23,398 nucleotides of DNA from Spirochaetia bacterium (GTDB taxonomy: Bacteria; Spirochaetota; Spirochaetia; Treponematales; Breznakiellaceae): contig BNUX01000045.1 in assembly GCA_025997675.1 (NCBI GenBank), positions 1 to 23,398 of the forward strand, read 5' to 3'. Position 1 is the first letter of the stretch. Each line of letters opens with the position of its first letter. The translations under genes and the position numbers were made by a program. Under the pieces are notes generated by a model that was not told where the DNA came from, did no database searches, and saw only the letters and a list, made by a program, of their open reading frames with translations. Below are positions 14,711-23,314 of the stretch, in pieces.

Positions 14711-15469
14711 TTACCTTTTCTTGGTCCAATATAACACCTTTGCCTGTATCCGGTCAAAAACCAGCATGAGCAGCGTTACAACCACGGAAAGGGTGACCAT
14801 ACCGGCTATAACGCGGTCGTATTCTGCAAAATCCGTGTAGTATGAAATAAAATAACCCAGCCCTGACCGGGCGCCAAATATTTCGGCTACGGTTAACAGG
14901 ATAAAACTCGTGATGAGGCCGGAACCAATGCCTGCGAATATTTGCGGCATTGCGCCGGGCAGAATTATGCGGAATACGAGTTTTGCGCCGCGCAAATTGA
15001 GGCAGCGGGCGTTGTCAAGCCAGCGTGGTTCGAGCAGCGTTATTCCCAGGATTGTGCTCATTAACACCGGCCAGAATACGCCGATGGTGATGATTGCCGC
15101 CGATGAAAGCCAGAACGTCGGCAGTATTGCTATGGCGTATGGGATGAGCATTGTTGAGGGGATTGGATTCAGGGCGCGGAAAACAGGCATTAAGACGGCT
15201 TTTAGGCGGTCGTTTAAGCCGACAAGGGTACCGACACTTATGCCCAGCAGCACCGAAACCGCGACTGAGGGCAAAAGCAGCTTTAGTGAACTGAGTATGC
15301 TGCGTCCTAAAATTGAGCGCGATTTTATTGCAGCGCGGGCTATTTTGCTTAAGTTTGGAAAGATGAGCGTCGTTTTTGTGCCGGCGAAAATGCCGTACAG
15401 CACAATTAGTACTACAAAAATCAGCGCCGATGCCCAGTAATAATTTTTTTGTTTTATGTTAGGGTTCAT
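14711..15469 (-). CDS. NitT/TauT-family ABC transporter permease (SsuC-like)
   Basis: The protein has 252 aa with about six membrane segments. The EAA-loop segment EPRWLDNARCLNLRGAKLVF followed by RIILPGAMPQIFAGI (about 145-180) is the ATPase docking motif of the BPD_transp_1 family. Closest in layout to SsuC, TauC and NrtB permeases for sulfonates, taurine, nitrate or related small anions. It overlaps the ATPase gene by 11 bases and is the last gene of the three-gene operon. It lies next to the tRNA-Arg and is less GC-rich than the liv or ftsH genes. Confidence 0.9.
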   Translation of the reverse strand: MNPNIKQKNYYWASALIFVVLIVLYGIFAGTKTTLIFPNLSKIARAAIKSRSILGRSILSSLKLLLPSVAVSVLLGISVGTLVGLNDRLKAVLMPVFRALNPIPSTMLIPYAIAILPTFWLSSAAIITIGVFWPVLMSTILGITLLEPRWLDNARCLNLRGAKLVFRIILPGAMPQIFAGIGSGLITSFILLTVAEIFGARSGLGYFISYYTDFAEYDRVIAGMVTLSVVVTLLMLVFDRIQAKVLYWTKKR

Positions 15470-16256
15470 ATTCCATCCTCTCCATGCACTCGGTGACTAC
15501 GCGGTTAAGCTTGTCCAGCAAATCGCTGCGCAGCTCGGTAAAGCGGCGGTTGTTTAGCACACTGATATGGGAACGCGGGTGGGGCAGGTCTACCGTAAGC
15601 TGGTGTACGATTCGCCCGGGGTGCGCCCCCAACAGAATGACCCGGGTGCTTAGTATAAGCGCTTCCTCGACATCGTGGGTTACAAACAGTATCGTTTTGC
15701 TTTTAGAGCCCCCGTCCTGCCAAAGTTTTAACAGCATATCCTGCTGATTTGCCCGGGTAATTTCGTCTAACGCGCCAAAGGGCTCGTCCATAAGCAGTAT
15801 CGGAGCATTTTGCGCAAGGGCGCGGGCTATCGCTATGCGCTGCCTCATGCCGCCGGAAAGCTCACCCGGCAATTTGCCGGCGGATGCACGCAGGTCAACC
15901 ATGTCGATGTAGTTTTCGGCAATTCGCCTGCGTAGAGCCCGTGTCGCGCCGATTCCGGCCTGCTCAAGCGCAAGAGCGACATTATCGCGGCAATTCATCC
16001 ACGGAAAAAGGCTGTAGTCCTGAAAAACCACCGCACGGTCAAGACCGGGCCCGGAGATTGGGCTTCCATCAACGGCAAGCGAGCCTTTTAGCGGGAAGAT
16101 TAGCCCCGCTAAAAGACGCAGCAAGGTGCTTTTGCCGCAGCCGGAAGGCCCTATTACCGATACGAACTCGCCTTGCTCAATAGTAAGGCTGAAGTCGTCA
16201 AGCACAACCTCACCGTCATACGCAAAATTAACATTTTGTATTGAGAGGTAACTCAA
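15459..16256 (-). CDS. NitT/TauT-family ABC transporter ATP-binding protein (SsuB-like)
   Basis: The protein has 265 aa. Walker A is GPSGCGKST at 36-44, the signature LSGGMRQR at 133-140, and Walker B ILLMDEPFGALDE at 153-165, the SsuB/TauB pattern. The apparent start is TTG at 16256, four bases after the binding-protein stop and with no good ribosome site, so translation probably depends on coupling to the upstream gene. It energises uptake by the SsuC-like permease. Confidence 0.92.
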   Translation of the reverse strand: MSYLSIQNVNFAYDGEVVLDDFSLTIEQGEFVSVIGPSGCGKSTLLRLLAGLIFPLKGSLAVDGSPISGPGLDRAVVFQDYSLFPWMNCRDNVALALEQAGIGATRALRRRIAENYIDMVDLRASAGKLPGELSGGMRQRIAIARALAQNAPILLMDEPFGALDEITRANQQDMLLKLWQDGGSKSKTILFVTHDVEEALILSTRVILLGAHPGRIVHQLTVDLPHPRSHISVLNNRRFTELRSDLLDKLNRVVTECMERMEYEP

Positions 16257-16259
16257 CGT

Positions 16260-17300
16260 TTAGCTGTTCCAATCCTCAAAGCGTTGGGTTAACACATCCC
16301 AGTAGGGGGATGGACGCTCTTTTTTAAGCTGATCCAGGGCCTCCACATACAGCGACGTATCAAGCAGTGAATACGGGTCCAGGGTAAGACTCTTGTCAAG
16401 ATACCCGATTTGCTTCATTTGAGTAAACATAGCAACAACCGCTTTCGTATTGGGATCTGATGCAAATTCGTTGTGCGGCTCCAGGGCAAACTGCCGTGCG
16501 ACATCTTCGCTCAACTCAAGCTGATTGACGTTTGCGGTAACCCCCGATTCAGGGTCTTCGGCTAATTTTTTCTCGGCAAGAATAAGCGCCTTTACAAACG
16601 CTACAAGCGCCGGACGCTTTGCTTTTAGTTTCGATGCGGACGTAACAATTCTGCAGCAGGGATGATGCGGTTGTAAGTCGTTGGTGTAAAGCGGGATCAC
16701 AAGACCTGCTTCGATAGCCTGGGGACCGAGGGAACTGGAGCCCACCCCTACGTCAATCTTGCCGCTTTTCACCGCCTCAAGCACGTCAACAGGGCGTTTG
16801 AACTCGATAATTTCAACATCCTTTTCAAGATCGATACCGGCTTCCCAAAGCGCCCCGCGCCACACCACATCCGCAGTATATAAACGGGGAGTACCTACAA
16901 CCTTACCCTTAAAGCCGGTAACGTCTTTGTACTGTGCTGCGTTTTCCGGCAAACTTATCACCGGATGACCGCCTGAAATCGCGCCCCCGATTATCACAAT
17001 ACTGGCCCCATTGGCAGCCTGGGTAAGCGGCGCACTGGTCCCGAAGGTCGCGCCGACGTCAATTTTGCCCGCATCAAGAGCGGCAAGCCCGTCCCCGCTG
17101 CTCTGAAACAGCACAAACTCCGGTTTTACCCCCATTTCCGCAAAATAGCCCTGTTCGGCGGCAACCATGGGCAATGTTGTACTAGCCCCTTGGGAAAACC
17201 CCACAACAAGATCATTCGATTCACCCTTCTTGGTACAACCAAGCGTAACAAGAACAAGTACCGCAACCGTTAAGACAAAAACCGGTTTTCTTAATTTCAT
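16260..17300 (-). CDS. NMT1/SsuA-like substrate-binding lipoprotein
   Basis: The protein has 346 aa. Residues 1-22 are a lipoprotein signal (lipobox TLGC, Cys22), so it is anchored to a membrane in the periplasm. The mature part starts VVGFSQGASTTLPMVAAEQGYFAE, the NMT1/THI5-like fold that binds sulfonates, nitrate, taurine or pyrimidine precursors. A doubled cysteine motif HPCCR lies at about residue 215. The substrate is not evident. The ATG at 17300 follows AGGAGG and a strong promoter at 17332-17360. First gene of the operon. Confidence 0.88.
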   Translation of the reverse strand: MKLRKPVFVLTVAVLVLVTLGCTKKGESNDLVVGFSQGASTTLPMVAAEQGYFAEMGVKPEFVLFQSSGDGLAALDAGKIDVGATFGTSAPLTQAANGASIVIIGGAISGGHPVISLPENAAQYKDVTGFKGKVVGTPRLYTADVVWRGALWEAGIDLEKDVEIIEFKRPVDVLEAVKSGKIDVGVGSSSLGPQAIEAGLVIPLYTNDLQPHHPCCRIVTSASKLKAKRPALVAFVKALILAEKKLAEDPESGVTANVNQLELSEDVARQFALEPHNEFASDPNTKAVVAMFTQMKQIGYLDKSLTLDPYSLLDTSLYVEALDQLKKERPSPYWDVLTQRFEDWNS

Positions 17301-17331
17301 ACTATCCTCCTAATAATGACATCTAAAAACT

Positions 17332-17360
17332 AGGATATATTTTAGGGAAATAATTGTCAA
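17332..17360 (-). promoter_or_regulatory. Promoter of the NitT/TauT-type operon
   Basis: Minus-strand TTGACA (17355-17360, perfect) and TATCCT (17332-17337) are 17 bp apart; the AT-rich spacer supports it. Transcription would start near 17325, about 25 bases before the AGGAGG-preceded ATG. Confidence 0.65.
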
Positions 17361-17448
17361 GGTCAATAGCGTGTAGCCGCAAGGCCGGCGCATACTTGCT
17401 CAGTAATATCCACCGAAAGCCCTAGTAGTGCCAACCGAACCCATCGAC

Positions 17449-17637
17449 ATCGAAGTCGGAGGCGTCGACATCGATGTCGGAGGCAACAACATCGATGTCG
17501 GAGGCGTCAACATCGATGTCGGAGGCAACAACATCGATGTCGGAGGCAACAACATCGATGTCGGAGGCAACAACATCGATGTCGGAGGCAACAACATCGA
17601 TGTCGGAGGCAACAACATCGATGTCGGGGCCGGGGTA
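17449..17637. repeat. Nine-unit 21-bp minisatellite, open in all six frames
   Basis: Nine units of 21 bp (consensus atcgatgtcggaggcaacaac). Units 4-8 appear identical; units 1-3 and 9 are variants, suggesting recent spread of one type. As 21 is a multiple of three, every frame stays open: plus strand IDVGGNN, MSEATTS and a third frame; minus strand TSMLLPP, SDIDVVA and HRCCCLR. Open frames of 99 aa (plus, 17428-17727, GTG start) and 83 aa (minus, 17422-17673, TTG start after AAGGA) span it. I cannot tell whether either is translated. Confidence 0.9.
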
Positions 17638-17832
17638 AACAAGTATGCGCTCGCCCTGCGTGTAGCTGCTCAAATCAATTCCTTAGCTATAAATGCCGCA
17701 TTTTTGGCTATACCGGCAATCCGTTAACCATAGGGGGGCTTTTAGCTGCCTTTTGGTTGATTTTTTCCGATAAATGGAGAATCTCTTCCATTTTACAAGC
17801 CGCCGGACGGATAAAATTATCTACAAATAAGT
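17638..17832. other. Gene-free stretch after the minisatellite
   Basis: Part of the 580-bp interval between the NitT/TauT operon and hsdR. Apart from the repeat array and the two promoters I see only short open frames and no RNA gene, hairpin terminator or insertion sequence. Confidence 0.5.
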
Positions 17833-17862
17833 CTTACAGAAATAGCTTCCATGGGGTATACT
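17833..17862 (+). promoter_or_regulatory. Candidate promoter of the Type I restriction-modification locus
   Basis: CTTACA (17833-17838) and TATACT (17857-17862) are 18 bp apart. The implied start near 17869 leaves a 12-base leader holding the AAAGGTGA ribosome site before ATG 17881. Confidence 0.4.
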
Positions 17863-17880
17863 TTTCCGAAAGGTGATTCC

Positions 17881-19912
17881 ATGGCGGCAAAAGAGGCAAG
17901 AGCCCGGATAAAAATCAACAAACTCCTTGAAGAATCCGGCTGGCGCTTTTTTGATACCCCCGATGGCAAGGCAAACATCCTCCTGGAGAACAATGTAAAG
18001 CTCACCGAGACCAAGTTTGACGAATTTGGTCAGGATTTTGAGAAAACCAAGAACGGCTTCATCGACTTTCTCTTGCTGGATAATCAGGGCTATCCCTTTA
18101 TCGTGCTGGAAGCCAAGGCGGAGGATAAGAACCCACTGTTCGGCAAAGAGCAGGCTCGCCGCTATGCTGAAGCCCAGCATTGCCGGTTTATCATCCTTTC
18201 CAACGGGAACAGTCACTATTTTTGGGATTTAGCGTGCGGCAATCCCAGCATCATAAGCCGCTTTCCCACTCCGGAAAATGTGAGCAGTATTGACGGTGCA
18301 GGCGCTGCAGCGGGCGGTTGCCGCCGAAAAAAACCGCTTCCTTTTTGAGATGGCGACGGGCACCGGAAAGACCCTGGTGTCAGCCGCGGTGATCCGGCTT
18401 TTTCTGCGGACCGGCGACCCCCGGCGGCGGGTACTGTTTCTGGTGGATCGGGTGGAACTGGAGCGGCGTTTGCTTTTGGATTCCTACAAAACCTTCGGCT
18501 GTGAGACCGGGGAGCCGACCTTCCGCTATTCATTGCTGGATGGGGTTAAAGAGAACTTTCTGGTAAACCCAATAGTGATTGATGCCCGGACGGAGATTAC
18601 CACCCAACTGCTTTCCGACAAGGGTTATGCGGTAATCGCCTTGAATGAAGACGGTGAAGAAGCGGAGGAGATTTTTGGCTACGAGGAATACGAGAAGAAA
18701 TTCTTTTCCGACAATACCAACCGGGCCTTCTGTAAGGTCTTTCTGGAAAACGCCCTGCGGGACCCTATCAGTCGTGAGATCGGCAAGACCATTGTTTTCT
18801 GCGTTTCCCAAAACCATGCGGCAAAAATCACTCAGATTTTGAATGAATATGCCCACGCCATGTTTCCCGGCAAATACCAGTCTGATTTTGCCATTCAGGT
18901 AACATCCCGGATTGCCGATGCCCAGCAGTTTACCGTGAACTTTGCCAACAACAAACTATTAGGATCCGGCAATTTTGATCCCGCTTATATCACCAGTAAG
19001 GCCCGTGTCTGCGTAACCGTGGGGATGATGACCACCGGCTACGACTGCCCCGACATCCTCAACCTCTGCCTGATGCGTCCGATTTTCTCCCCCACCGATT
19101 TCATCCAGATAAAGGGCCGGGGAACCCGGAAGCACGATTTTTCCGAGCAAATGATCGATCCCAAAAAGAAAGAGCAGTTGGATACCGTTCAGAAAAGCCG
19201 GTTCAAACTGTTTGACTTCTTTGCCAACTGCGAATACTTCGAGGAAAAGTTCAACTACGATGAAAAGCTTGAAGTCCCAAAACCCGGGCAGGCCGAATGG
19301 GCAGGGGATTCACCCTTACCGTCGAATTGGTCTGATGTGTATAACAGTACTATTGATGACAGGCTAAGTACCCTGAACCAGAAAGAAATAGGAAGCGAGG
19401 GAATGAAGGTTGACTGGATGTTCTTTGAAAAATTCGGCCACACCATTAGAAACGATTATCCTGTCGTAAAAGAGTTGTACGAAGCGGAAAAGTGGGATGA
19501 ACTGTTAGACTATATTGACAAAAATGTTTTGAATAAACCGGCTGAGTTCTTTACCCTGGAGAAACTTCGAAGGGCGATTAACGCTGATTGGCGTATTGGG
19601 ATGAAAGAAATTATAGAAAAAATATATTCCAATGATTATACCTTCAAAACCAGGGAAGAACGGTTAGATGAGGAGTTTGATAAATTTGACAGCCGGTATA
19701 TCCACAATGAAGCGGATTTTGATTCCGCAAAAATGTTCTTCAAAACATATATTGATGATAGGGAATTCAGGGATATCGTAGACAGCGGCCGATTTGCTGA
19801 ATTGAATAATAACCCCAATGGGGAGGTGTTCAGGGCATTGACGCAGGAACGCCGAAAAATAATAATTGAGTATATCAAAGACCTTGTGCCCTGGAATGAT
19901 TTTGTTCGATAG
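17881..19912 (+). pseudogene. hsdR: Type I restriction subunit HsdR, broken by two deletions and a frame change
   Basis: The first frame (17881-18348) begins MAAKEARARIKINKLLEESG and holds the HSDR_N nuclease core: D62 in GFIDF, and E77 and K79 in VLEAKA. After FPTPENVSSI it runs into a stop. The motor continues in another frame from about 18288: Walker A MATGTGKT, then VTVGMMTTGYDCPD and the motif VI QIKGRGTRKHDF, and the helical C-terminus to 19912. From family knowledge about 50 linker residues with the YQ motif are missing at the frame change. A further roughly 100 residues are missing where VLFLVDRVELE joins directly to RRLLLDSYKTFG (18455-18466): that lost block normally carries the DEAD/DEAH box and the TAT motif. 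Translocation and cleavage should be dead. Confidence 0.85.
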
Positions 19913-19921
19913 GAATGAGTG

Positions 19922-22348
19922 ATGTTAGATGATGTGACAAAACGCAGAATTGATGCCGCCAGGGATATACTGGTAGGAAAGGTGCCGGTTCCCTCCAGCC
20001 AGGTTGAACAAATCACCATAGCCCTCATCTATAAATTCATGGACGACATGGATAAGGAATCGGTGTCCATGGGCGGCAAGTCGAGTTTCTTCTCAGGCAG
20101 CTACAAAAAATACGCCTGGTCAAATATCTTTGATCCCCGGCTCGGCGGTTTTGAGTTAATCAACCTCTACGGGGAAGCGATTGCCAAGCTCAATCAAAAC
20201 CCGAACATCCCCCAACTGTTCCGCGACATCTTCAAGAACGCCTATCTCCCCTACCGTGACCCGGAAACCCTCAAGCTCTTTCTCAAAACCATCAACGAAT
20301 TTTCCTACAACCATTCCGAAGACTTAGGTGACGCCTTTGAGTATCTCCTTTCGGTTCTGGACAGCCAGGGCGACGCCGGACAATTCCGCACCCCCCGGCA
20401 CATCATTGATTTTATGGTAGCCGTGGTTGACCCCAAAAAACAGGAGACCATCATTGACCCCGCCTGCGGTACCGCAGGATTTCTCATTTCATCCTACAAG
20501 CATATCCGCAAAGCGAACACCGACACCACAAAAGTGGTGCAACGCCCCGGCGATTTACTGTCCCCAACGGAACGGAAAAAGCTCCTTGCCAATTTTAAGG
20601 GCTACGATATTTCCCCGGACATGGTCCGCCTTTCCCTGGTGAACCTCTACCTCCACGGCTTTGTCCAGCCCCAGATTTACGAGTACGACACCCTGACCAG
20701 CGAAGACCGCTGGAATGAATACGCCGATGTTATCCTGGCGAATCCCCCCTTCATGTCCCCCAAGGGCGGCATCATCCCCCACAAACGCTTTTCCGTCCAG
20801 AGCAAACGGAGCGAGGTGCTTTTTGTGGATTACATCGCCGAACACCTCACCCCCACAGGCCGTGCCGCAGTAATTGTGCCGGAGGGTATCATCTTCCAAA
20901 GCGGCGGGGCCTACAAACAGCTCCGCAAGATGCTGCTGGAAAAGTATTTGTACGCCGTGGTGTCCCTGCCTGCGGGGGTGTTTAATCCCTATTCGGGGGT
21001 TAAGACTTCTATTCTGCTTCTGGACCGGCAAATTGCTGCCAAGAGTGACGCTATTCTGTTTGTGAAGATTGAGAATGACGGGCTTGCGCTGGGGGCGCAG
21101 CGGAGAGAGATTGATAAGAACGATTTGCCGGATGCGTTGAAGGTGATTAGGAAATTTCAGAAGAGTCCGCGGGTGCGAACCGATGGTTCGACACAGGGTA
21201 ACGCGGGGAATGTGCTTGTGGTGGCAAAGGAGAAGATTGCGGAGAATGGGGAGTATAACCTGACCGGAGAGCGGTACCGGGTGGTGGAGAGGAAGGGGAA
21301 GCAGAAGTGGGAGATGGTGAGGTTGGGGGATTTAGAAAATCAAAATAAAATTGAATTTTTGCGAGGTGAAGGAATTGCGAAAAAAGACATTATAGAAGGT
21401 GGCACTTGCAAATGTATTCATTACGGAGAAATTTATACAACATATCAACCAATCATCAAGCATATTGTTAGTAAAACAAATTATGCTGGAAAAATTATTT
21501 CAAAAAAAGGCGATGTATTAGTACCTTCAACTACAACAGCAGATGCGATGGGTATAGCGGTTGCACGATCCATAAATGAAGATAATGTTATAATTGGCGG
21601 AGACATAAATATTATCAGAACAGAAAATGCATACGTTTTATCTGATTATTTGGCACAAATAATCAGTAATCCGCCACTAAAGAATGAATTGGCAACTTAT
21701 GCGAAAGGGGCAAATATTTTGCATTTGTCAAATAATGATTTAAAGCAACTTTCAATACCGTTGCCGCCGCTTGATATTCAGCGGGAGATTGTGGCGGAGA
21801 TAGAGGCGTACCAGCGGGTTATCGACGGGGCGCGGCAGGTGGTGGACAACTGGAAGCCGCAGATTGAGGTTGATCCTGAATGGCCGATGGTGAAGTTGGG
21901 GGATGTATGTGAAAATTATGACAATAAACGGCGTCCAGTTGAAAAGTCGGAAAGAAAATCAGGCAAATATCCCTATTATGGAGCTTCTGGTATTGTAGAC
22001 TATGTTGATTCATATATTTTTGATGGTGAGTTTTTGCTAATATCAGAGGACGGCGCTAATTTGCTGATGAGAAATACCCCTATTGCCTTTTCAATTTCAG
22101 GAAAAAATTGGGTAAATAATCATGCCCATATATTGAAATTTGCGGACAGGGAAACTCAGAAGTGGGTGGAATTCTATATAAATCAGATAAATATTGAACT
22201 TTACATTACCGGAATGGCTCAACCTAAATTAAATCAATCCGCACTTAATAAAATTGAGATACCTTTTCCACCAATTGAGGCCCAGTGTGAGATTGTGGCT
22301 AAAATTGAGGCTGAACGGAAAGTGGTTGACGGGTCCGGGAGCTTATGA
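19922..22348 (+). CDS. hsdM: Fused Type I methylase-specificity protein HsdM-HsdS with two target-recognition domains
   Basis: The protein has about 808 aa. The N-terminal helical part (about 1-140) and N6-adenine methylase core carry the SAM motif DPACGTAGFL (about 179-188) and catalytic NPPF (about 274-277). After residue 460 the protein continues as a specificity subunit: TRD1 (WEMVRLGDLENQ to LSIPLPPLDIQREIV), a helical spacer (VAEIEAYQRVIDGARQVVDNW), TRD2 (WPMVKLGDVCENYDNKR to IEIPFPPIEAQCEIV) and the start of a second helix. ATG 19922 is preceded by TAGGAA (GTG at 19919 is an alternative). The TRDs are far more AT-rich than the methylase. Should methylate adenine in a bipartite site. 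The C-terminus is cut by a one-base shift. Confidence 0.88.
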   Translation: MLDDVTKRRIDAARDILVGKVPVPSSQVEQITIALIYKFMDDMDKESVSMGGKSSFFSGSYKKYAWSNIFDPRLGGFELINLYGEAIAKLNQNPNIPQLFRDIFKNAYLPYRDPETLKLFLKTINEFSYNHSEDLGDAFEYLLSVLDSQGDAGQFRTPRHIIDFMVAVVDPKKQETIIDPACGTAGFLISSYKHIRKANTDTTKVVQRPGDLLSPTERKKLLANFKGYDISPDMVRLSLVNLYLHGFVQPQIYEYDTLTSEDRWNEYADVILANPPFMSPKGGIIPHKRFSVQSKRSEVLFVDYIAEHLTPTGRAAVIVPEGIIFQSGGAYKQLRKMLLEKYLYAVVSLPAGVFNPYSGVKTSILLLDRQIAAKSDAILFVKIENDGLALGAQRREIDKNDLPDALKVIRKFQKSPRVRTDGSTQGNAGNVLVVAKEKIAENGEYNLTGERYRVVERKGKQKWEMVRLGDLENQNKIEFLRGEGIAKKDIIEGGTCKCIHYGEIYTTYQPIIKHIVSKTNYAGKIISKKGDVLVPSTTTADAMGIAVARSINEDNVIIGGDINIIRTENAYVLSDYLAQIISNPPLKNELATYAKGANILHLSNNDLKQLSIPLPPLDIQREIVAEIEAYQRVIDGARQVVDNWKPQIEVDPEWPMVKLGDVCENYDNKRRPVEKSERKSGKYPYYGASGIVDYVDSYIFDGEFLLISEDGANLLMRNTPIAFSISGKNWVNNHAHILKFADRETQKWVEFYINQINIELYITGMAQPKLNQSALNKIEIPFPPIEAQCEIVAKIEAERKVVDGSGSL

Positions 22349-22431
22349 TAGGATATGAGAAGATTAAGAGGTTGTGGATGGGGTTTGGGGGGAGTAAATG
22401 TATTGGCTATAAAATATGTTATACGAGATAA
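22349..22431 (+). other. Out-of-frame remnant of the HsdS C-terminal helix
   Basis: After KVVDGS the fused gene stops at TGA. In the neighbouring frame the DNA reads ELMIGYEKIKRLWMGF to a TAA at 22429-22431, which resembles the normal HsdS ending (the usual pattern is NRELIxxYExKIKxxIxxVW). Insertion of one base near 22336 would restore it, so a single-base deletion shortened the protein by about 30 residues. Confidence 0.6.
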
Positions 22432-22447
22432 GGCAGCAATTGGCGTG

Positions 22448-22476
22448 TTGACAATTATAATAATTAGCACTAGAAT
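22448..22476 (+). promoter_or_regulatory. Strong promoter of the AT-rich zinc-ribbon gene
   Basis: TTGACA (22448-22453, perfect) and TAGAAT (22471-22476, five of six) are 17 bp apart. AAAGAGGA before ATG 22501 is the ribosome site. The gene is thus independent of the methylase gene. Confidence 0.75.
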
Positions 22477-22500
22477 AAATTAATTAAAGAGGAATCGAAT

Positions 22501-23232
22501 ATGGCAATAAATACAATCATGCAGGAATTAGTTGAGATGGGATTATATTCAGCAAAAGATTATGATCAAGAGACAAATAGTACCTTGCTTTCTTATATAT
22601 ATGGTAATGACATGAATAGATTAGCTGTAGATTTATATTGTCCATACTGTAAAGAGCATTCAACATTTAATCCAAGCTCTGAAGAACAGTTGCGTAGACA
22701 TTTGGAAGGAAGAGGAGCTGATTTTTTATTCAGAGAAGGGCTATTCAAATTTATTGTTTTGCATTTTCGATGTGCTAGAGAAATGGGTCATTATTTATGT
22801 GTCCAATTAAAGATTGAAAATAGTAAAATTATCAAAATCGGACAATATCCTTCTATTGTAAATATTGATGGTCCACAATTTAATAAATATAATAAAATAT
22901 TACCAGACGATAAAATAAAAGAACTTAAAAAAGCAGTTGGTTTGTTTTCGCACGGCATTGGCATTGGTTCATTTGTCTATTTACGACGTGTTTTTGAATA
23001 TTTAATTGAAGAAGCTTTTGAACAAGCAAAATCAGAAGGTAAAATTGATGAAGGATCATTTATGAGAGAAAGAATGGGTGAGAAGATAGACAGCCTAAAA
23101 GATTATCTACCAAAAATTCTCACTAGTAATAAGATTTGGTATAGTATAGTTAGTGCTGGCATTCATTCAATGTCTGAGGAAGAATGTAATAAAAATTTTA
23201 AGGTTTTAGAAAAAACTATTACCAGACGATAA
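22501..23232 (+). CDS. AT-rich protein with CxxC zinc-ribbon-like region, unknown function
   Basis: The protein has 243 aa. Residues 45-100 hold C47-x2-C50 (LYCPYCKEHSTF) and H88-C91 with H97 and C100 (HFRCAREMGHYLC), a likely zinc ribbon with an alpha/beta shell. From about 150 it is helical (FVYLRRVFEYLIEEAFEQ, then GIHSMSEEECNKNFKVLE), an ending shared with a widespread uncharacterised family near restriction and defence genes; a DUF4145-like relationship is possible. Its base composition is very AT-rich against a GC-rich genome, which indicates horizontal transfer. The last residues TITRR come from an abutting 57-bp repeat, so the true C-terminus is probably lost. Confidence 0.7.
   Translation: MAINTIMQELVEMGLYSAKDYDQETNSTLLSYIYGNDMNRLAVDLYCPYCKEHSTFNPSSEEQLRRHLEGRGADFLFREGLFKFIVLHFRCAREMGHYLCVQLKIENSKIIKIGQYPSIVNIDGPQFNKYNKILPDDKIKELKKAVGLFSHGIGIGSFVYLRRVFEYLIEEAFEQAKSEGKIDEGSFMRERMGEKIDSLKDYLPKILTSNKIWYSIVSAGIHSMSEEECNKNFKVLEKTITRR
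22898..22954 (+). repeat. 57-bp direct repeat, copy 1 (inside the zinc-ribbon gene)
   Basis: Identical to 23217-23273, offset 319 bp, and imperfectly extended to 22965. It lies in the reading frame encoding LPDDKIKELKKAVGLFSH. Confidence 0.95.
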
Positions 23233-23273
23233 AATAAAAGAACTTAAAAAAGCAGTTGGTTTGTTTTCGCACG
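23217..23273 (+). repeat. 57-bp direct repeat, copy 2 (ends the zinc-ribbon gene)
   Basis: Exact copy of 22898-22954; similarity continues to 23284 with two mismatches. In this copy the upstream gene enters in a different frame and hits TAA after ITRR. The copy-1 reading frame is also open here and continues to the window end. Confidence 0.95.
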
Positions 23274-23314
23274 CCATCGGCATTTTTATCGAACCTTTTT
23301 ATCAGGAGATTCAG

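Noticed and set aside
17449..17637. CRISPR array
   Set aside because: Units are contiguous 21-bp repeats with no unique spacers and no cas genes nearby.
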